From: Roseiarcus sp036489975
GTDB taxonomy: Bacteria; Pseudomonadota; Alphaproteobacteria; Rhizobiales; Beijerinckiaceae
Direction: 5' to 3'
Assembly: GCA_036489975.1 (NCBI GenBank)
Contig: DASXES010000135.1
Span: forward strand, 62,001 to 126,000
Length of the DNA: 64,000 nucleotides
Part shown: piece by piece, positions 50,532 to 58,037 of the stretch
How positions within the stretch are numbered: position 1 is the stretch's first letter
Layout of the letters: every line of letters begins with the position of its first letter
Notes under the pieces: generated by a model
Seen by the model: the letters and a program-made list of their open reading frames with translations, nothing else
Told to the model about the DNA's origin: nothing
Database searches by the model: none
Program-made: the position numbers and the translations under genes

Positions 50532-51146
50532 ATGACGGTTCGAGCAAGTTTGTTGCTGCGAGCGGCGCTCGGCGCGGCCCTCGCAGTGTTTATGGGCGCG
50601 GGCGCTGGCGCGCAAACGCCTGGCCAGGACGAGATGAACATCGTCGACCAGCCCGGCTACCAGCCGACGCCGGATGAAGAGCAGCTTACAGGCGCCTATG
50701 AGAAGCAGGAGGTGTTCTTCCGCACCAACGAGGCGCCCGGCACGATCATCATCGACACCAAGAACCGGTTTCTCTACCTGGTGCAGCCTGACAACCGGGC
50801 GCTGCGCTACGGCATCGGCGTCGGCCGCGACGGCTTCCAGTGGTCCGGCCTGAAGAAGATCTCGCGCAAGCAGGAATGGCCGGACTGGCGCCCGCCGCCG
50901 GAAATGATCGAGCGCCAGCCCTATCTGCCGCGATTCATGGCCGGCGGTCCGGGCAACCCGCTTGGCGCCCGCGCGATGTATCTGGGCGCCACCGTCTACC
51001 GCATCCACGGCACCAACCAGCCGCAGACGATCGGCCATGCGATCTCGTCGGGCTGCTTCCGCCTGGTGAACGACGACGTGATCGACCTCTATGGTCGTGT
51101 TGCGGTCGGCACGAAGGTGATCATCAAGCAGGCGGTCGCGCTTTAG
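50532..51146 (+). CDS. L,D-transpeptidase (YkuD domain)
   Basis: A 204-residue secreted cell-wall enzyme that makes 3-3 crosslinks or attaches outer-membrane proteins to peptidoglycan. The signal peptide ends near GAGAQ; the YkuD domain spans about residues 68-203. The catalytic set is complete: His159 (RIHGTNQP), His169 (TIGHA) and Cys175 in SSGCFRLVNDD. Start at 50532 (MTVRASLLLR) was chosen because the signal peptide follows directly. Confidence 0.92.
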   Translation: MTVRASLLLRAALGAALAVFMGAGAGAQTPGQDEMNIVDQPGYQPTPDEEQLTGAYEKQEVFFRTNEAPGTIIIDTKNRFLYLVQPDNRALRYGIGVGRDGFQWSGLKKISRKQEWPDWRPPPEMIERQPYLPRFMAGGPGNPLGARAMYLGATVYRIHGTNQPQTIGHAISSGCFRLVNDDVIDLYGRVAVGTKVIIKQAVAL

Positions 51147-51186
51147 AATCCGCGCGGCGCTATAAGAAACGGAATCGAGGCTGGTC

Positions 51187-52206
51187 ATGCGCAAGGTGAT
51201 CCCGGTTGTGCTCGCCATCGGCGCGTCGCTCGCGTTCAGCGGCGCCGCTTTCGCTCAGACGACCCTGAAAACCGTCCAGGATCGCGGCTCGCTCATCTGC
51301 GGCGTCAACCCGGACCTGGCAGGCTTCGCCAGCAAGGACGCCAACGGCCAGTGGTCGGGCTTCGACGTCGATTTCTGCCGCGCGCTGGCGACGGCGATCT
51401 TCAACGATCCGTCAAAGGTGCAATATGTGCCGCTGTCGGCCGCGGACCGGTTTGACGCGCTCAAGAACAAGCAGATCGACGTGCTGTCGCGCAACTCGAC
51501 CTGGACCATGGGTCGCGAAAACGATTACGGCGTCGTCTTCCCGGGCGTGACCTACTACGACGGACAGGCGTTTCTCGTCCCCAAGAGCCGGAACCTCCAA
51601 TCGGCGCTCGAACTCGACGGCAGCAAGGTCTGCGTGCAGCCGGGCACGACGACCGAGCCCAATTTCATCGACTTCTTCGAAACCAACCACATGAAATACG
51701 AGGTCGTCCACGCGGCGAGCGCCGACGACATGATCAAGGCCTACGAGGCCGGGACGTGCAACGTCCTGACCACCGACGAATCGGGCCTGTTCGCGATGCG
51801 CCTGCAGCTCAAGAAGCCCGGCGACAGCATGATCCTGCCCGACGTCATCTCGAAGGAGCCGCTCGGACCTGTCGTCAGGCAGGACGACATGCAGTGGTTC
51901 AATATCGTCAAATGGGTCAACTTCGCCATGATCAACGCCGAGGAGCTCGGGGTTAATTCGAAGACCATCGACGAGGCGCTGAAGTCGCAGAAGACAGCGG
52001 TCAAGCAGCTGGTCGGGACGGACGGGGACTTCGGCAAGCCGCTCGGCCTTTCCGCCGACTGGGCGGCGCGCGTCATTCGGACGGTCGGTAACTACGGCGA
52101 AGTGTTCGACCGCGACGTCGGCGCTCATTCGAAGCTCGGGATCCCGCGCGGCCTGAATGAACTCTGGAATAACGGCGGCATTCTATACGCTCCGCCAATC
52201 CGCTAG
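51187..52206 (+). CDS. Polar amino acid ABC transporter substrate-binding protein (AapJ-like)
   Basis: A 339-residue family 3 binding protein. The signal peptide ends at AAFAQ. The mature protein has RGSLICGVNPDLAGFASKD, GFDVDFCRALATAIF, RFDALKNKQIDVLSRNSTWT, KVCVQPGTTTEPN and the typical PVVRQDDMQWFNIVKWVNFA. This is the pattern of general L-amino-acid binding proteins (AapJ/BztA). The permease and ATPase genes do not follow; a strong terminator comes right after, so it is an orphan binding gene here. Confidence 0.9.
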   Translation: MRKVIPVVLAIGASLAFSGAAFAQTTLKTVQDRGSLICGVNPDLAGFASKDANGQWSGFDVDFCRALATAIFNDPSKVQYVPLSAADRFDALKNKQIDVLSRNSTWTMGRENDYGVVFPGVTYYDGQAFLVPKSRNLQSALELDGSKVCVQPGTTTEPNFIDFFETNHMKYEVVHAASADDMIKAYEAGTCNVLTTDESGLFAMRLQLKKPGDSMILPDVISKEPLGPVVRQDDMQWFNIVKWVNFAMINAEELGVNSKTIDEALKSQKTAVKQLVGTDGDFGKPLGLSADWAARVIRTVGNYGEVFDRDVGAHSKLGIPRGLNELWNNGGILYAPPIR

Positions 52207-52237
52207 AGGCTTTTTGATTCGGCCTATTTGATCGGCG

Positions 52238-52260
52238 AAAAGCGGCGTTCCGCTTTTTTT
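52238..52260 (+). terminator. Rho-independent terminator
   Basis: AAAAGCGG-CGTT-CCGCTTTTTTT forms an AAGCGG/CCGCTT stem followed by seven T residues, 32 bp after the amino-acid binding-protein gene. Confidence 0.85.
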
Positions 52261-52292
52261 GCGAGCCGCGCTCGCGAGGACCGGGGCCCGGT

Positions 52293-52535
52293 CTAATCCG
52301 GCACGTATGTCCGGCCTTCGTAGTGGCCCGTCGGTTTCACGTACGGGGCCGCATCGCCTGGCGGCCCTGGCTTGGGCGGCGGCGGTTCGGCGCGCGGCCT
52401 CGGCCTGGCGTATTCCTGCGCCTGGGGCGGGACGATGATCAGCGGCGGAGGAAAATATTGGCCAAAGGCCGGAAACGGCGCGCCAAAGGCGACCAACGCG
52501 AGCCCGGCGACAAATCGAACGGCGTTGGTCTTCAT
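52293..52535 (-). CDS. Small secreted proline-rich protein
   Basis: An 80-residue protein with a signal peptide (MKTNAVRFVAGLALVAFGAP, cleavage near AFGQ) and a mature part rich in proline (QYFPPPLIIVPPQAQEYARP, RAEPPPPKPGPPGD). No domain is recognised. The start at 52535 was taken since the signal peptide begins there. Confidence 0.6.
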   Translation of the reverse strand: MKTNAVRFVAGLALVAFGAPFPAFGQYFPPPLIIVPPQAQEYARPRPRAEPPPPKPGPPGDAAPYVKPTGHYEGRTYVPD

Positions 52536-52772
52536 GGACGCGTTCCTCATCCCGCGATTGGCTCGCGTCGCGACCCATGACCCCCGGCCCGCTGGGGACA
52601 ACCCCATCTGGGGCGCCCGTACGCAATTCGCCTATTTCGCGTCGCCCGCCATGCGCGGAACGCGCTTCCCCGGCCTAAACCCGCGGTTTGGCGGTTTTGG
52701 GCCGGCGCGCTGGAAGAACTCCCGGAACACCCTTCTACCCCATCCGCCGCCCAAGGGAAATTTCCAGGCGCG

Positions 52773-53141
52773 CTACTTGGCGCCTCCCGCCTTGGCCAGC
52801 GCCGCCTTGCAGGCGTCGCTGAGATCGGCGGCATGCGATCTCATGCAAGCCGCCATCGCGCCCCGGCTCCGCTTGACGTCGGCGCAGAGCTTCTTCTCAT
52901 CCGCCCTGCACGCCTTGCCCACCGCCGCCGCGCGGATGATCGCCACCTGGCAATCCTCCGACAGGTTGGAGAAATGCGTCTTCATGCAATCCTTGAGCGC
53001 GGCGCCGCCCGCCTTCATCTCGTCGCCGCATTGCGCCTTGATGTCGGTCCGGCAAGCCTTGACGACCGTCGAGGCGGCGAAAGCGGAATGCGTCATCAAG
53101 AGAGCCGCGCTGAGCGCGGCGATGCAGGTCAAGGTCCTCAT
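52773..53141 (-). CDS. Secreted cysteine-rich protein with two GLG1-like repeats
   Basis: A 122-residue protein with a signal peptide ending AAFAA. The mature part has two similar repeats: ACRTDIKAQCGDEM with KDCMKTHFSNLSEDC, and ACRADEKKLCADVK with AACMRSHAADLSDAC. Each has four cysteines in the cysteine-rich GLG1 pattern (C-x7-C-x-n-C-x11-12-C). The role in bacteria is unknown; disulfide-stabilised periplasmic proteins are expected. Confidence 0.8.
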   Translation of the reverse strand: MRTLTCIAALSAALLMTHSAFAASTVVKACRTDIKAQCGDEMKAGGAALKDCMKTHFSNLSEDCQVAIIRAAAVGKACRADEKKLCADVKRSRGAMAACMRSHAADLSDACKAALAKAGGAK

Positions 53142-53259
53142 CTGGCATGTCCTCCGGGTTGCAAAGCGCGCGTCGCTAGTCCGCTCAGGTTGACGCCCTG
53201 TTCTGGACGGCTGCCCTCTCTTCTAGTCGAGATGGCCCCTGACTTGGAAGACGTAACGC

Positions 53260-53769
53260 CTACGCCTCGCTCAAGCGCTTGTCGTCCGCCCTGTCGGCAA
53301 GGACCATCAGCGTCGAGGTTCCATGCGCCAGAAGGCGGCCCTTCGCGTCGATCACCCGCGCCTCGCAGGAGATGATGCGCCGCCCGCGGCTGACCGCCCG
53401 CCCTTCGGCGCGGACGGCTCCCATGTTCTGGGTGATGGGCCGGGAGAAATTGGCTTTGGTTTCGATCGTCGTATAGCTCACGCCAGCAGGAAGCAGCGTA
53501 TGGGCGGCGCAGCCGGCCGCGCTGTCGATCAGCGCCAGCGCCCAGCCGCCGTGCACGAATCCGAGCGGATTCAAGAGATGCGGGCCAGCATCGCCTTCGA
53601 AGGCGGCGAACCCGTCGTCGATCTTAGTAAGCCAGAACGACATCGTCTTCATGATCGGAGGCGTCGGCAGGAGGCCGTCGAGCATCGCCTGGAGAAACTC
53701 CCGTCCCGACATCAGCCGGACTTCGCCGGGATCGGCGACGCCGTAGGCGCGCGCTGCGGTCGTGAGCAT
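53260..53769 (-). CDS. PaaI/YdiI-type hotdog thioesterase
   Basis: A 169-residue acyl-CoA thioesterase family protein. The catalytic stretch is LNPLGFVHGGWALALIDSAA followed by GCAAHTLLP, with the aspartate in LID; SYTTIETKANFSRPI is the second strand and helix. It is divergently oriented from a MarR regulator, across a perfect inverted repeat, so it is probably the regulated target. The acyl substrate is unknown; thioesterases beside MarR genes often act on aromatic or fatty acyl-CoA. Confidence 0.87.
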   Translation of the reverse strand: MLTTAARAYGVADPGEVRLMSGREFLQAMLDGLLPTPPIMKTMSFWLTKIDDGFAAFEGDAGPHLLNPLGFVHGGWALALIDSAAGCAAHTLLPAGVSYTTIETKANFSRPITQNMGAVRAEGRAVSRGRRIISCEARVIDAKGRLLAHGTSTLMVLADRADDKRLSEA

Positions 53770-53780
53770 CCGCTTCTCCT

Positions 53781-53815
53781 ATCTATGCAGATACAAATGA
53801 TGTATCTGCATAGAT
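53781..53815. promoter_or_regulatory. Perfect 15-bp inverted repeat, MarR operator
   Basis: ATCTATGCAGATACA (53781-53795) and TGTATCTGCATAGAT (53801-53815) are exact complements around AATGA. It lies 11 bp upstream of the thioesterase start and 22 bp upstream of the MarR start, so one dimer could shut off both. Confidence 0.75.
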
Positions 53816-53837
53816 CGATGCCGGCGCCAACGCAATC

Positions 53838-54281
53838 GTGAGGAAGACGCTCGCCGCCGAGGCGCGTGCGGCGGTCGACGCCTGCGCTGGATGGAACGCC
53901 CGGCTCGCCGCGCGGCGCATCACCGCCTTTCTCAACCGGCGGATGCAGGGGTCGGGCTTGAGCCTCGCCCAGTTCGGGCTGATGGCGCAGATCGCCGCGG
54001 CCAGCGACGATACTTTAAGCGAACTTGCAGAGCGCACCGGCCTCGACCAGTCGACGCTATCGCGCAATCTGCAAGTGCTCGAGGCCGCCGGTCTGGTCGA
54101 GATCGCCGCCGACGAGAGGGACGCGCGGCGCCGCGCCGTGCGGCTCACGGAGAACGGAGCGAGCAGCCTCGAGACAGGGCTTGCCGACTGGAGGCGCGCG
54201 CATGGCGAACTCGCTAGGCGCCTCGACCCGGAGGCGGCCCGGCGCCTGGCGCTGGCGGCCGAGGCGCTCGAGGAGGGGTAG
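53838..54281 (+). CDS. MarR-family transcriptional regulator
   Basis: A 147-residue winged-helix regulator starting with GTG at 53838. SLAQFGLMAQIAAASDDTLS begins the HTH, ELAERTGLDQSTLSRNLQVLE is the recognition helix region and EIAADERDARRRAVRLTENG is the wing with the DxRxxR signature. A C-terminal helix would complete the dimer. It is divergent from the thioesterase gene and likely autoregulated through the palindrome at 53781. Confidence 0.92.
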   Translation: MRKTLAAEARAAVDACAGWNARLAARRITAFLNRRMQGSGLSLAQFGLMAQIAAASDDTLSELAERTGLDQSTLSRNLQVLEAAGLVEIAADERDARRRAVRLTENGASSLETGLADWRRAHGELARRLDPEAARRLALAAEALEEG

Positions 54282-54294
54282 CGCGCGCCGCTCT

Positions 54295-55233
54295 TTAGGC
54301 GCTTGCGGGACGGACCGGTCTCGCGCGCCGCCAGCCCGCGTAGCCGAGCCCCGCGAAGCCAAGCAGCATCATCGCCCAGGTCGATGGCTCGGGAATCGTC
54401 GTGCCGCTCAGCGAGAAGGCGGCGTTGAAGGTCGGGGCCGGGGTGCCGCCGACGATGTCGGTGCCGACGCGCAACCAGTCGGGATCGAGGTTATTGGGAG
54501 AAATAGCATCGCGGGTCCATTCCTGCAGGTCGGTGAACCCCGGCGGGAATGGCGTGCCCGCCGGCGAGACAATCGGCCTCAGCGCGGAGAGCCAAAGGAA
54601 ATCGCCGTCGTCCAGTTGGACCTGGGGCACGAAGAAATAGTGGTCGGCGGGCAGACTGAACGGCGTGGCGAAGGCCACGTTAAACTGCACCTCCTCGCCC
54701 CTGACCGCGCCGTCGCCGCCCGTGGTTTGCCCGGGTTTGGGATTGATGGTTCCGGGTGTCACTGAGTTGGCTGCGGTGAAAGCGCTATCGACTACACGGG
54801 TCGAGAAAGTCAGGCCCGTGGTTGGATCGCGGGTGTCGAATGCGTTATCGGACGGCGAATTTTGCCGCGTCGGCACTTGCGGGGTCTGGAACGGCGGCAT
54901 TGTGAGCGGACCGGTCGTGCGCCCCACCTCCGAATCCTTCGGAAACACCTGGTAGATTTCAACGACAACATCTTTGACATTCGCAGCGCTCGCCCCGAGC
55001 GGGAGGAGACCGGTGAATGTCGCGCTGGTGATTGAAGTCGAATGCGTGAGAACGAAGTCGTCGGCCGACTCGATCTCGAATGGCGCCCCGGTCCCGGGAC
55101 GGGTCGCGGTCGCCATTTCTCCGTCCGGAGCACCAGTGCTGAAGAAGAAGGGTGTTTCCGCCGCCGCCGGCATTGCGCTAAGGCAGCCAAGAAGCAACAA
55201 GGGAATCGCTAATCGAACATCAGTCATCGACAT
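54295..55233 (-). CDS. PEP-CTERM sorting-domain protein
   Basis: A 312-residue secreted protein from the ATG at 55233 (another at 55227). It has a signal peptide (VRLAIPLLLLGCLSAMPAAA) and the C-terminal sorting tag IPEPSTWAMMLLGFAGLGYA then GWRRARP. The body is rich in Ser, Thr, Asp and Gly with no catalytic motif seen; FFFSTGAPDGEMATATRP and ESADDFVLTHSTSITSATF resemble beta-sandwich surface proteins. It needs an exosortase, which is not in the window. Confidence 0.85.
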   Translation of the reverse strand: MSMTDVRLAIPLLLLGCLSAMPAAAETPFFFSTGAPDGEMATATRPGTGAPFEIESADDFVLTHSTSITSATFTGLLPLGASAANVKDVVVEIYQVFPKDSEVGRTTGPLTMPPFQTPQVPTRQNSPSDNAFDTRDPTTGLTFSTRVVDSAFTAANSVTPGTINPKPGQTTGGDGAVRGEEVQFNVAFATPFSLPADHYFFVPQVQLDDGDFLWLSALRPIVSPAGTPFPPGFTDLQEWTRDAISPNNLDPDWLRVGTDIVGGTPAPTFNAAFSLSGTTIPEPSTWAMMLLGFAGLGYAGWRRARPVRPASA

Positions 55234-55253
55234 TGCGTTTCTCCCCGCTAAAG

Positions 55254-55287
55254 TGTTGACCAAGGATAGGGTGCCCAATGGTCAACA
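55254..55287 (-). promoter_or_regulatory. 9-bp inverted repeat upstream of the PEP-CTERM gene
   Basis: TGTTGACCA and TGGTCAACA are exact complements with a 16-bp spacer, about 20-50 bp upstream of the start codon at 55233, where an operator would be expected. Confidence 0.4.
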
Positions 55288-55442
55288 TATTTATAGTCAA
55301 TAATATAGTACTGACCGGGACGCACAATTAGCCGAAGCGCTGCGTTCCCGCAGCAATCGCATTGCGTTCAGCGCGATTTGTCATCGCGCCGGCGCAGGGT
55401 TCAGTCAATGGGTGTTAATACCTACGCAATGCGCTGACCTCT

Positions 55443-55467
55443 ATTATACGTATAATTTTCGTATAAT
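55443..55467. promoter_or_regulatory. Palindrome ATTATACGTATAAT plus half-site
   Basis: A perfect 14-bp palindrome is followed by a further CGTATAAT half-site at 55460-55467. It lies about 70 bp before repeat copy B, as the AT dyad at 49754 lies before copy A. Confidence 0.35.
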
Positions 55468-55533
55468 TGACCGGCCTCCCTGCCGGCATCGCGGCCGCCC
55501 CGCCGGTCGCGCCGGCGCCAGCGCGCGCCCTTT

Positions 55534-55605
55534 TTTGAGCGCGGAACTAAAAGGGGTCGCAAGCGATTGAAAACATTGAGGGGCGCCGGTAAAATTGCCG
55601 CTAGA
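55534..55605. repeat. Dispersed repeat, copy B
   Basis: Matches copy A at 49793-49863 in the same orientation: TTTGAGCGCGGAACTAAA, GGGGTC, TTGAAAAC and GGCGCCGGTAAAATTGCCGC are shared. It ends 20 bp from the 3' end of the deaminase gene. Confidence 0.65.
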
Positions 55606-55625
55606 CCAGATCCGCCCAGTCCGCC

Positions 55626-56126
55626 CTACCCTCTGGCGGTCCAGAAATCCGCCTGCAGCTTGGCCGCCTCGTCCTCGAGCAGCGGCCCGACCACCTCGGT
55701 CTCCCGCTGGCCGGCGGCGAACACGGTCGCGCAAGGCAGGTCGAGGGTCGGATTCTCCTCATGCGCGCCGGTTTGCGCCTTCAGCGCCCTTTCCGTCTGT
55801 CCGTAGACGACGCGGCCGATCCCCGCCCAGTAGATCGCGCCCGCGCACATCGCGCAGGGTTCGGCGGACGTGTAGAGGGTGCAGCGCGCCAGGAAGGCAA
55901 GGTCATGGGCGCGCGCCGCGCGCGAGGCGAGCAGGCGCTCGGCATGCGCGGTGCGGTCGGCGCCTTCGCTCGTATATCCGTTGCCCTGCTCCATGAGCGC
56001 CCTGCCCTCGCCGTCGGCCAGCACCGATCCGAACGGATGATCGCCGGCGGCGCGCGACCGCCGCGCGACGTCGAAGGCCTGGCGGAGCAGCGATTCGTCA
56101 TAGGGGCGAAGGGGGGCGGCGGTCAT
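55626..56126 (-). CDS. Nucleoside/guanine deaminase (cytidine-deaminase fold)
   Basis: A 166-residue zinc deaminase. The zinc site is His61-Ala-Glu63 (AHAERLLASR) with Cys91 and Cys94 in PCAMC; DHPFGSVLADGEGRALMEQG at the N-terminus is typical of guanine deaminases (GuaD) and related nucleoside deaminases. It is divergent from a BMP-type nucleoside ABC transporter, so imported purines are the likely substrate. Exact base specificity cannot be read from the motifs. Confidence 0.85.
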   Translation of the reverse strand: MTAAPLRPYDESLLRQAFDVARRSRAAGDHPFGSVLADGEGRALMEQGNGYTSEGADRTAHAERLLASRAARAHDLAFLARCTLYTSAEPCAMCAGAIYWAGIGRVVYGQTERALKAQTGAHEENPTLDLPCATVFAAGQRETEVVGPLLEDEAAKLQADFWTARG

Positions 56127-56471
56127 GAAGGTCCTTCCGGCGGCTCTCCGGCATAAAGCCGAACTTGAGCCGCGGCTTCAAGAACATTGGCGCCCCCCAG
56201 GGCGGGCGAGGCGATTTTCCGGCGCCGAAGCTCGGGATTGAGCGATCCGCCAGGACGTCCGGCGCAATAGTCCACAAATCGCGGGCGGCGTTCATTTGAC
56301 AGTTCGGGCGTCCTCGTTACGGTTGCCAAGATTGCAGCCTCGGACTCAGGCGGAAGGGGAAATCGCCCATGGTCGAACCGCTTCGCTGGAAGGACGCCCA
56401 GCGCGCGGCGCGGTTTTTGCGACGCAAGCGGGTGGGCGCCTGACGGGGTGCGGGAGCGAGGTGAAGTCGAG
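56127..56471. other. Divergent region between deaminase and transporter, no gene seen
   Basis: The 345 bp hold only short frames without recognisable products or clear ribosome sites. The promoters of both units should be here. I see no purine-riboswitch core and no strong palindrome. Confidence 0.4.
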
Positions 56472-58037
56472 GTGAACATCGAAGCTCCCCTGCGCCTGAA
56501 ACTCGCCGGCGTCAGCAAGTCCTTTCCGGGCGTCCGCGCGAATGACAACGTCAATCTGAACGTCAAGCCCGGCGAGGTTCACGCTCTCCTCGGCGAGAAT
56601 GGCGCGGGAAAATCGACGCTGGTCAAGATGATCTACGGCATCCTCGCGCCCGACGAGGGCGAGATTGTCTTTGACGGCTCACCCACCCGTATCTCCAATC
56701 CACGCGCGGCTCGGCGCCTTGGCATCGGCATGGTGTTCCAGCACTTCTCGCTGTTCGAGGCGATGACGGTGCTGGAAAACATCGCGCTTGGCCTCGACGC
56801 CCGTCTATCGCCGCGCGAATTGCTCGCCGAATTCACGCGCGTGCTCGAGGCCTATCACCTCAAGCTCGATCCCCGCCGGGTCGTCTCGACCTTGAGCGTC
56901 GGCGAACGCCAGCGCATCGAGATCGTGCGGGCTCTGTTGCTCGACCCGAAACTCCTGATCATGGACGAGCCGACCTCCGTGCTGACGCCGCAGGAAGTCG
57001 AGCAATTGTTCGAGACTCTGCGAAAGCTGGCGACGAACGGCTGCTCGATCCTCTACATCTCCCACAAGCTGCATGAGATCGTGGCGCTCTGCGACACGGC
57101 GACGATCCTGCGCGGCGGCAAGGTGGTCGCGCATTGCGACCCGAAGCGCGAGACCTCGCGCTCGATGGCCGAGATGATGATCGGCGCCAATTTGAAGGAA
57201 ATCGCCAAGCCGACGAGCCGAAGCTTCGGAGCGTCGAAGCTTTCGGCGCAAGGCTTGAACCTGCCGAAGCCGAGCGAATTCGGCGTCGCGCTGCAAGACG
57301 TCGCGCTCGAGGTCAGGGCGGGCGAGATCTTCGGCGTCGCAGGCGTCGCCGGCAACGGACAGAACGAACTCCTGAGCGCGATGAGCGGGGAGACGCTGGC
57401 GGCGTCGCCCGAAGCGATCACGCTCGTGGGGCGGCAGGTCGGCCGGCTCGGCGTGACCGAGCGCCGGACCCTGGGCCTGTGCGCGGTTCCGGAGGAGCGC
57501 AATGGCCACGCGGCGGTCGGCGAGTTCTCGCTTACTGACAATGGTGCGTTGACCGGGCGCGACCGTATGGAAATGGTGCGTTTCGGCCTCATTGATCCCG
57601 GCAAGGCGACCCATTACGCCGCAGAAGTGATCGGCGCCTATACTGTGAAGGCGACCGGCCCCGGCGCACTTGCGGGCTCCCTCTCGGGCGGAAACCTGCA
57701 GAAGTTCATCATGGGTCGCGAGATCCTGCAGCAGCCCGAGGCGCTCGTCGTTTGCCAGCCGACCTGGGGCGTGGACGCGGGCGCCGCCGCCGCCATTCAT
57801 CAGGCGATCGTCGATCTCGCGGCGCGCGGCTCGGCGGTCATGGTGATCTCGCAGGACCTCGACGAATTGCTCACGCTTTGCGACACGATCGCCGTCATCA
57901 ACCTCGGCCGCCTGTCCGCGCCGATGAAAGTCGGCGAGGTGTCGATCGAAGAGATTGGCCTGCTCATGGGCGGCGTGCACGGCGACCCGGCGGCGACGGT
58001 CGAAATGACAGAGGCTCTGCATGCGCATCCGGCTTGA
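56472..58037 (+). CDS. BMP-family nucleoside ABC transporter ATPase (two ATPase domains)
   Basis: A 521-residue tandem ATPase of the nucleoside (NupA/YufO) type from the GTG at 56472; a GTG at 56448 is possible. Domain 1 has Walker A GENGAGKST (41-49), signature LSVGERQRI and Walker B LLIMDEPTSVLTP. Domain 2 has the degenerate Walker A GVAGNGQNE, LSGGNLQKFIMGREI and LVVCQPTWGVD, as in RbsA-like proteins. It precedes two permeases and two binding proteins. Confidence 0.92.
   Translation: MNIEAPLRLKLAGVSKSFPGVRANDNVNLNVKPGEVHALLGENGAGKSTLVKMIYGILAPDEGEIVFDGSPTRISNPRAARRLGIGMVFQHFSLFEAMTVLENIALGLDARLSPRELLAEFTRVLEAYHLKLDPRRVVSTLSVGERQRIEIVRALLLDPKLLIMDEPTSVLTPQEVEQLFETLRKLATNGCSILYISHKLHEIVALCDTATILRGGKVVAHCDPKRETSRSMAEMMIGANLKEIAKPTSRSFGASKLSAQGLNLPKPSEFGVALQDVALEVRAGEIFGVAGVAGNGQNELLSAMSGETLAASPEAITLVGRQVGRLGVTERRTLGLCAVPEERNGHAAVGEFSLTDNGALTGRDRMEMVRFGLIDPGKATHYAAEVIGAYTVKATGPGALAGSLSGGNLQKFIMGREILQQPEALVVCQPTWGVDAGAAAAIHQAIVDLAARGSAVMVISQDLDELLTLCDTIAVINLGRLSAPMKVGEVSIEEIGLLMGGVHGDPAATVEMTEALHAHPA

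Larger units (their letters stand above)
55234..55625. other. 392-bp gene-free region with inverted repeats and repeat copy B
   Basis: No gene. TGTTGACCA (55254-55262) pairs with TGGTCAACA (55279-55287) just upstream of the PEP-CTERM gene. Further on are AT-rich DNA, the palindrome at 55443 and the dispersed repeat at 55534. Confidence 0.5.

Noticed and set aside
56127..56447. Small minus-strand frames between the deaminase and the transporter
   Set aside because: Arg/Pro-rich, no ribosome site, no recognisable domain; probably chance frames.
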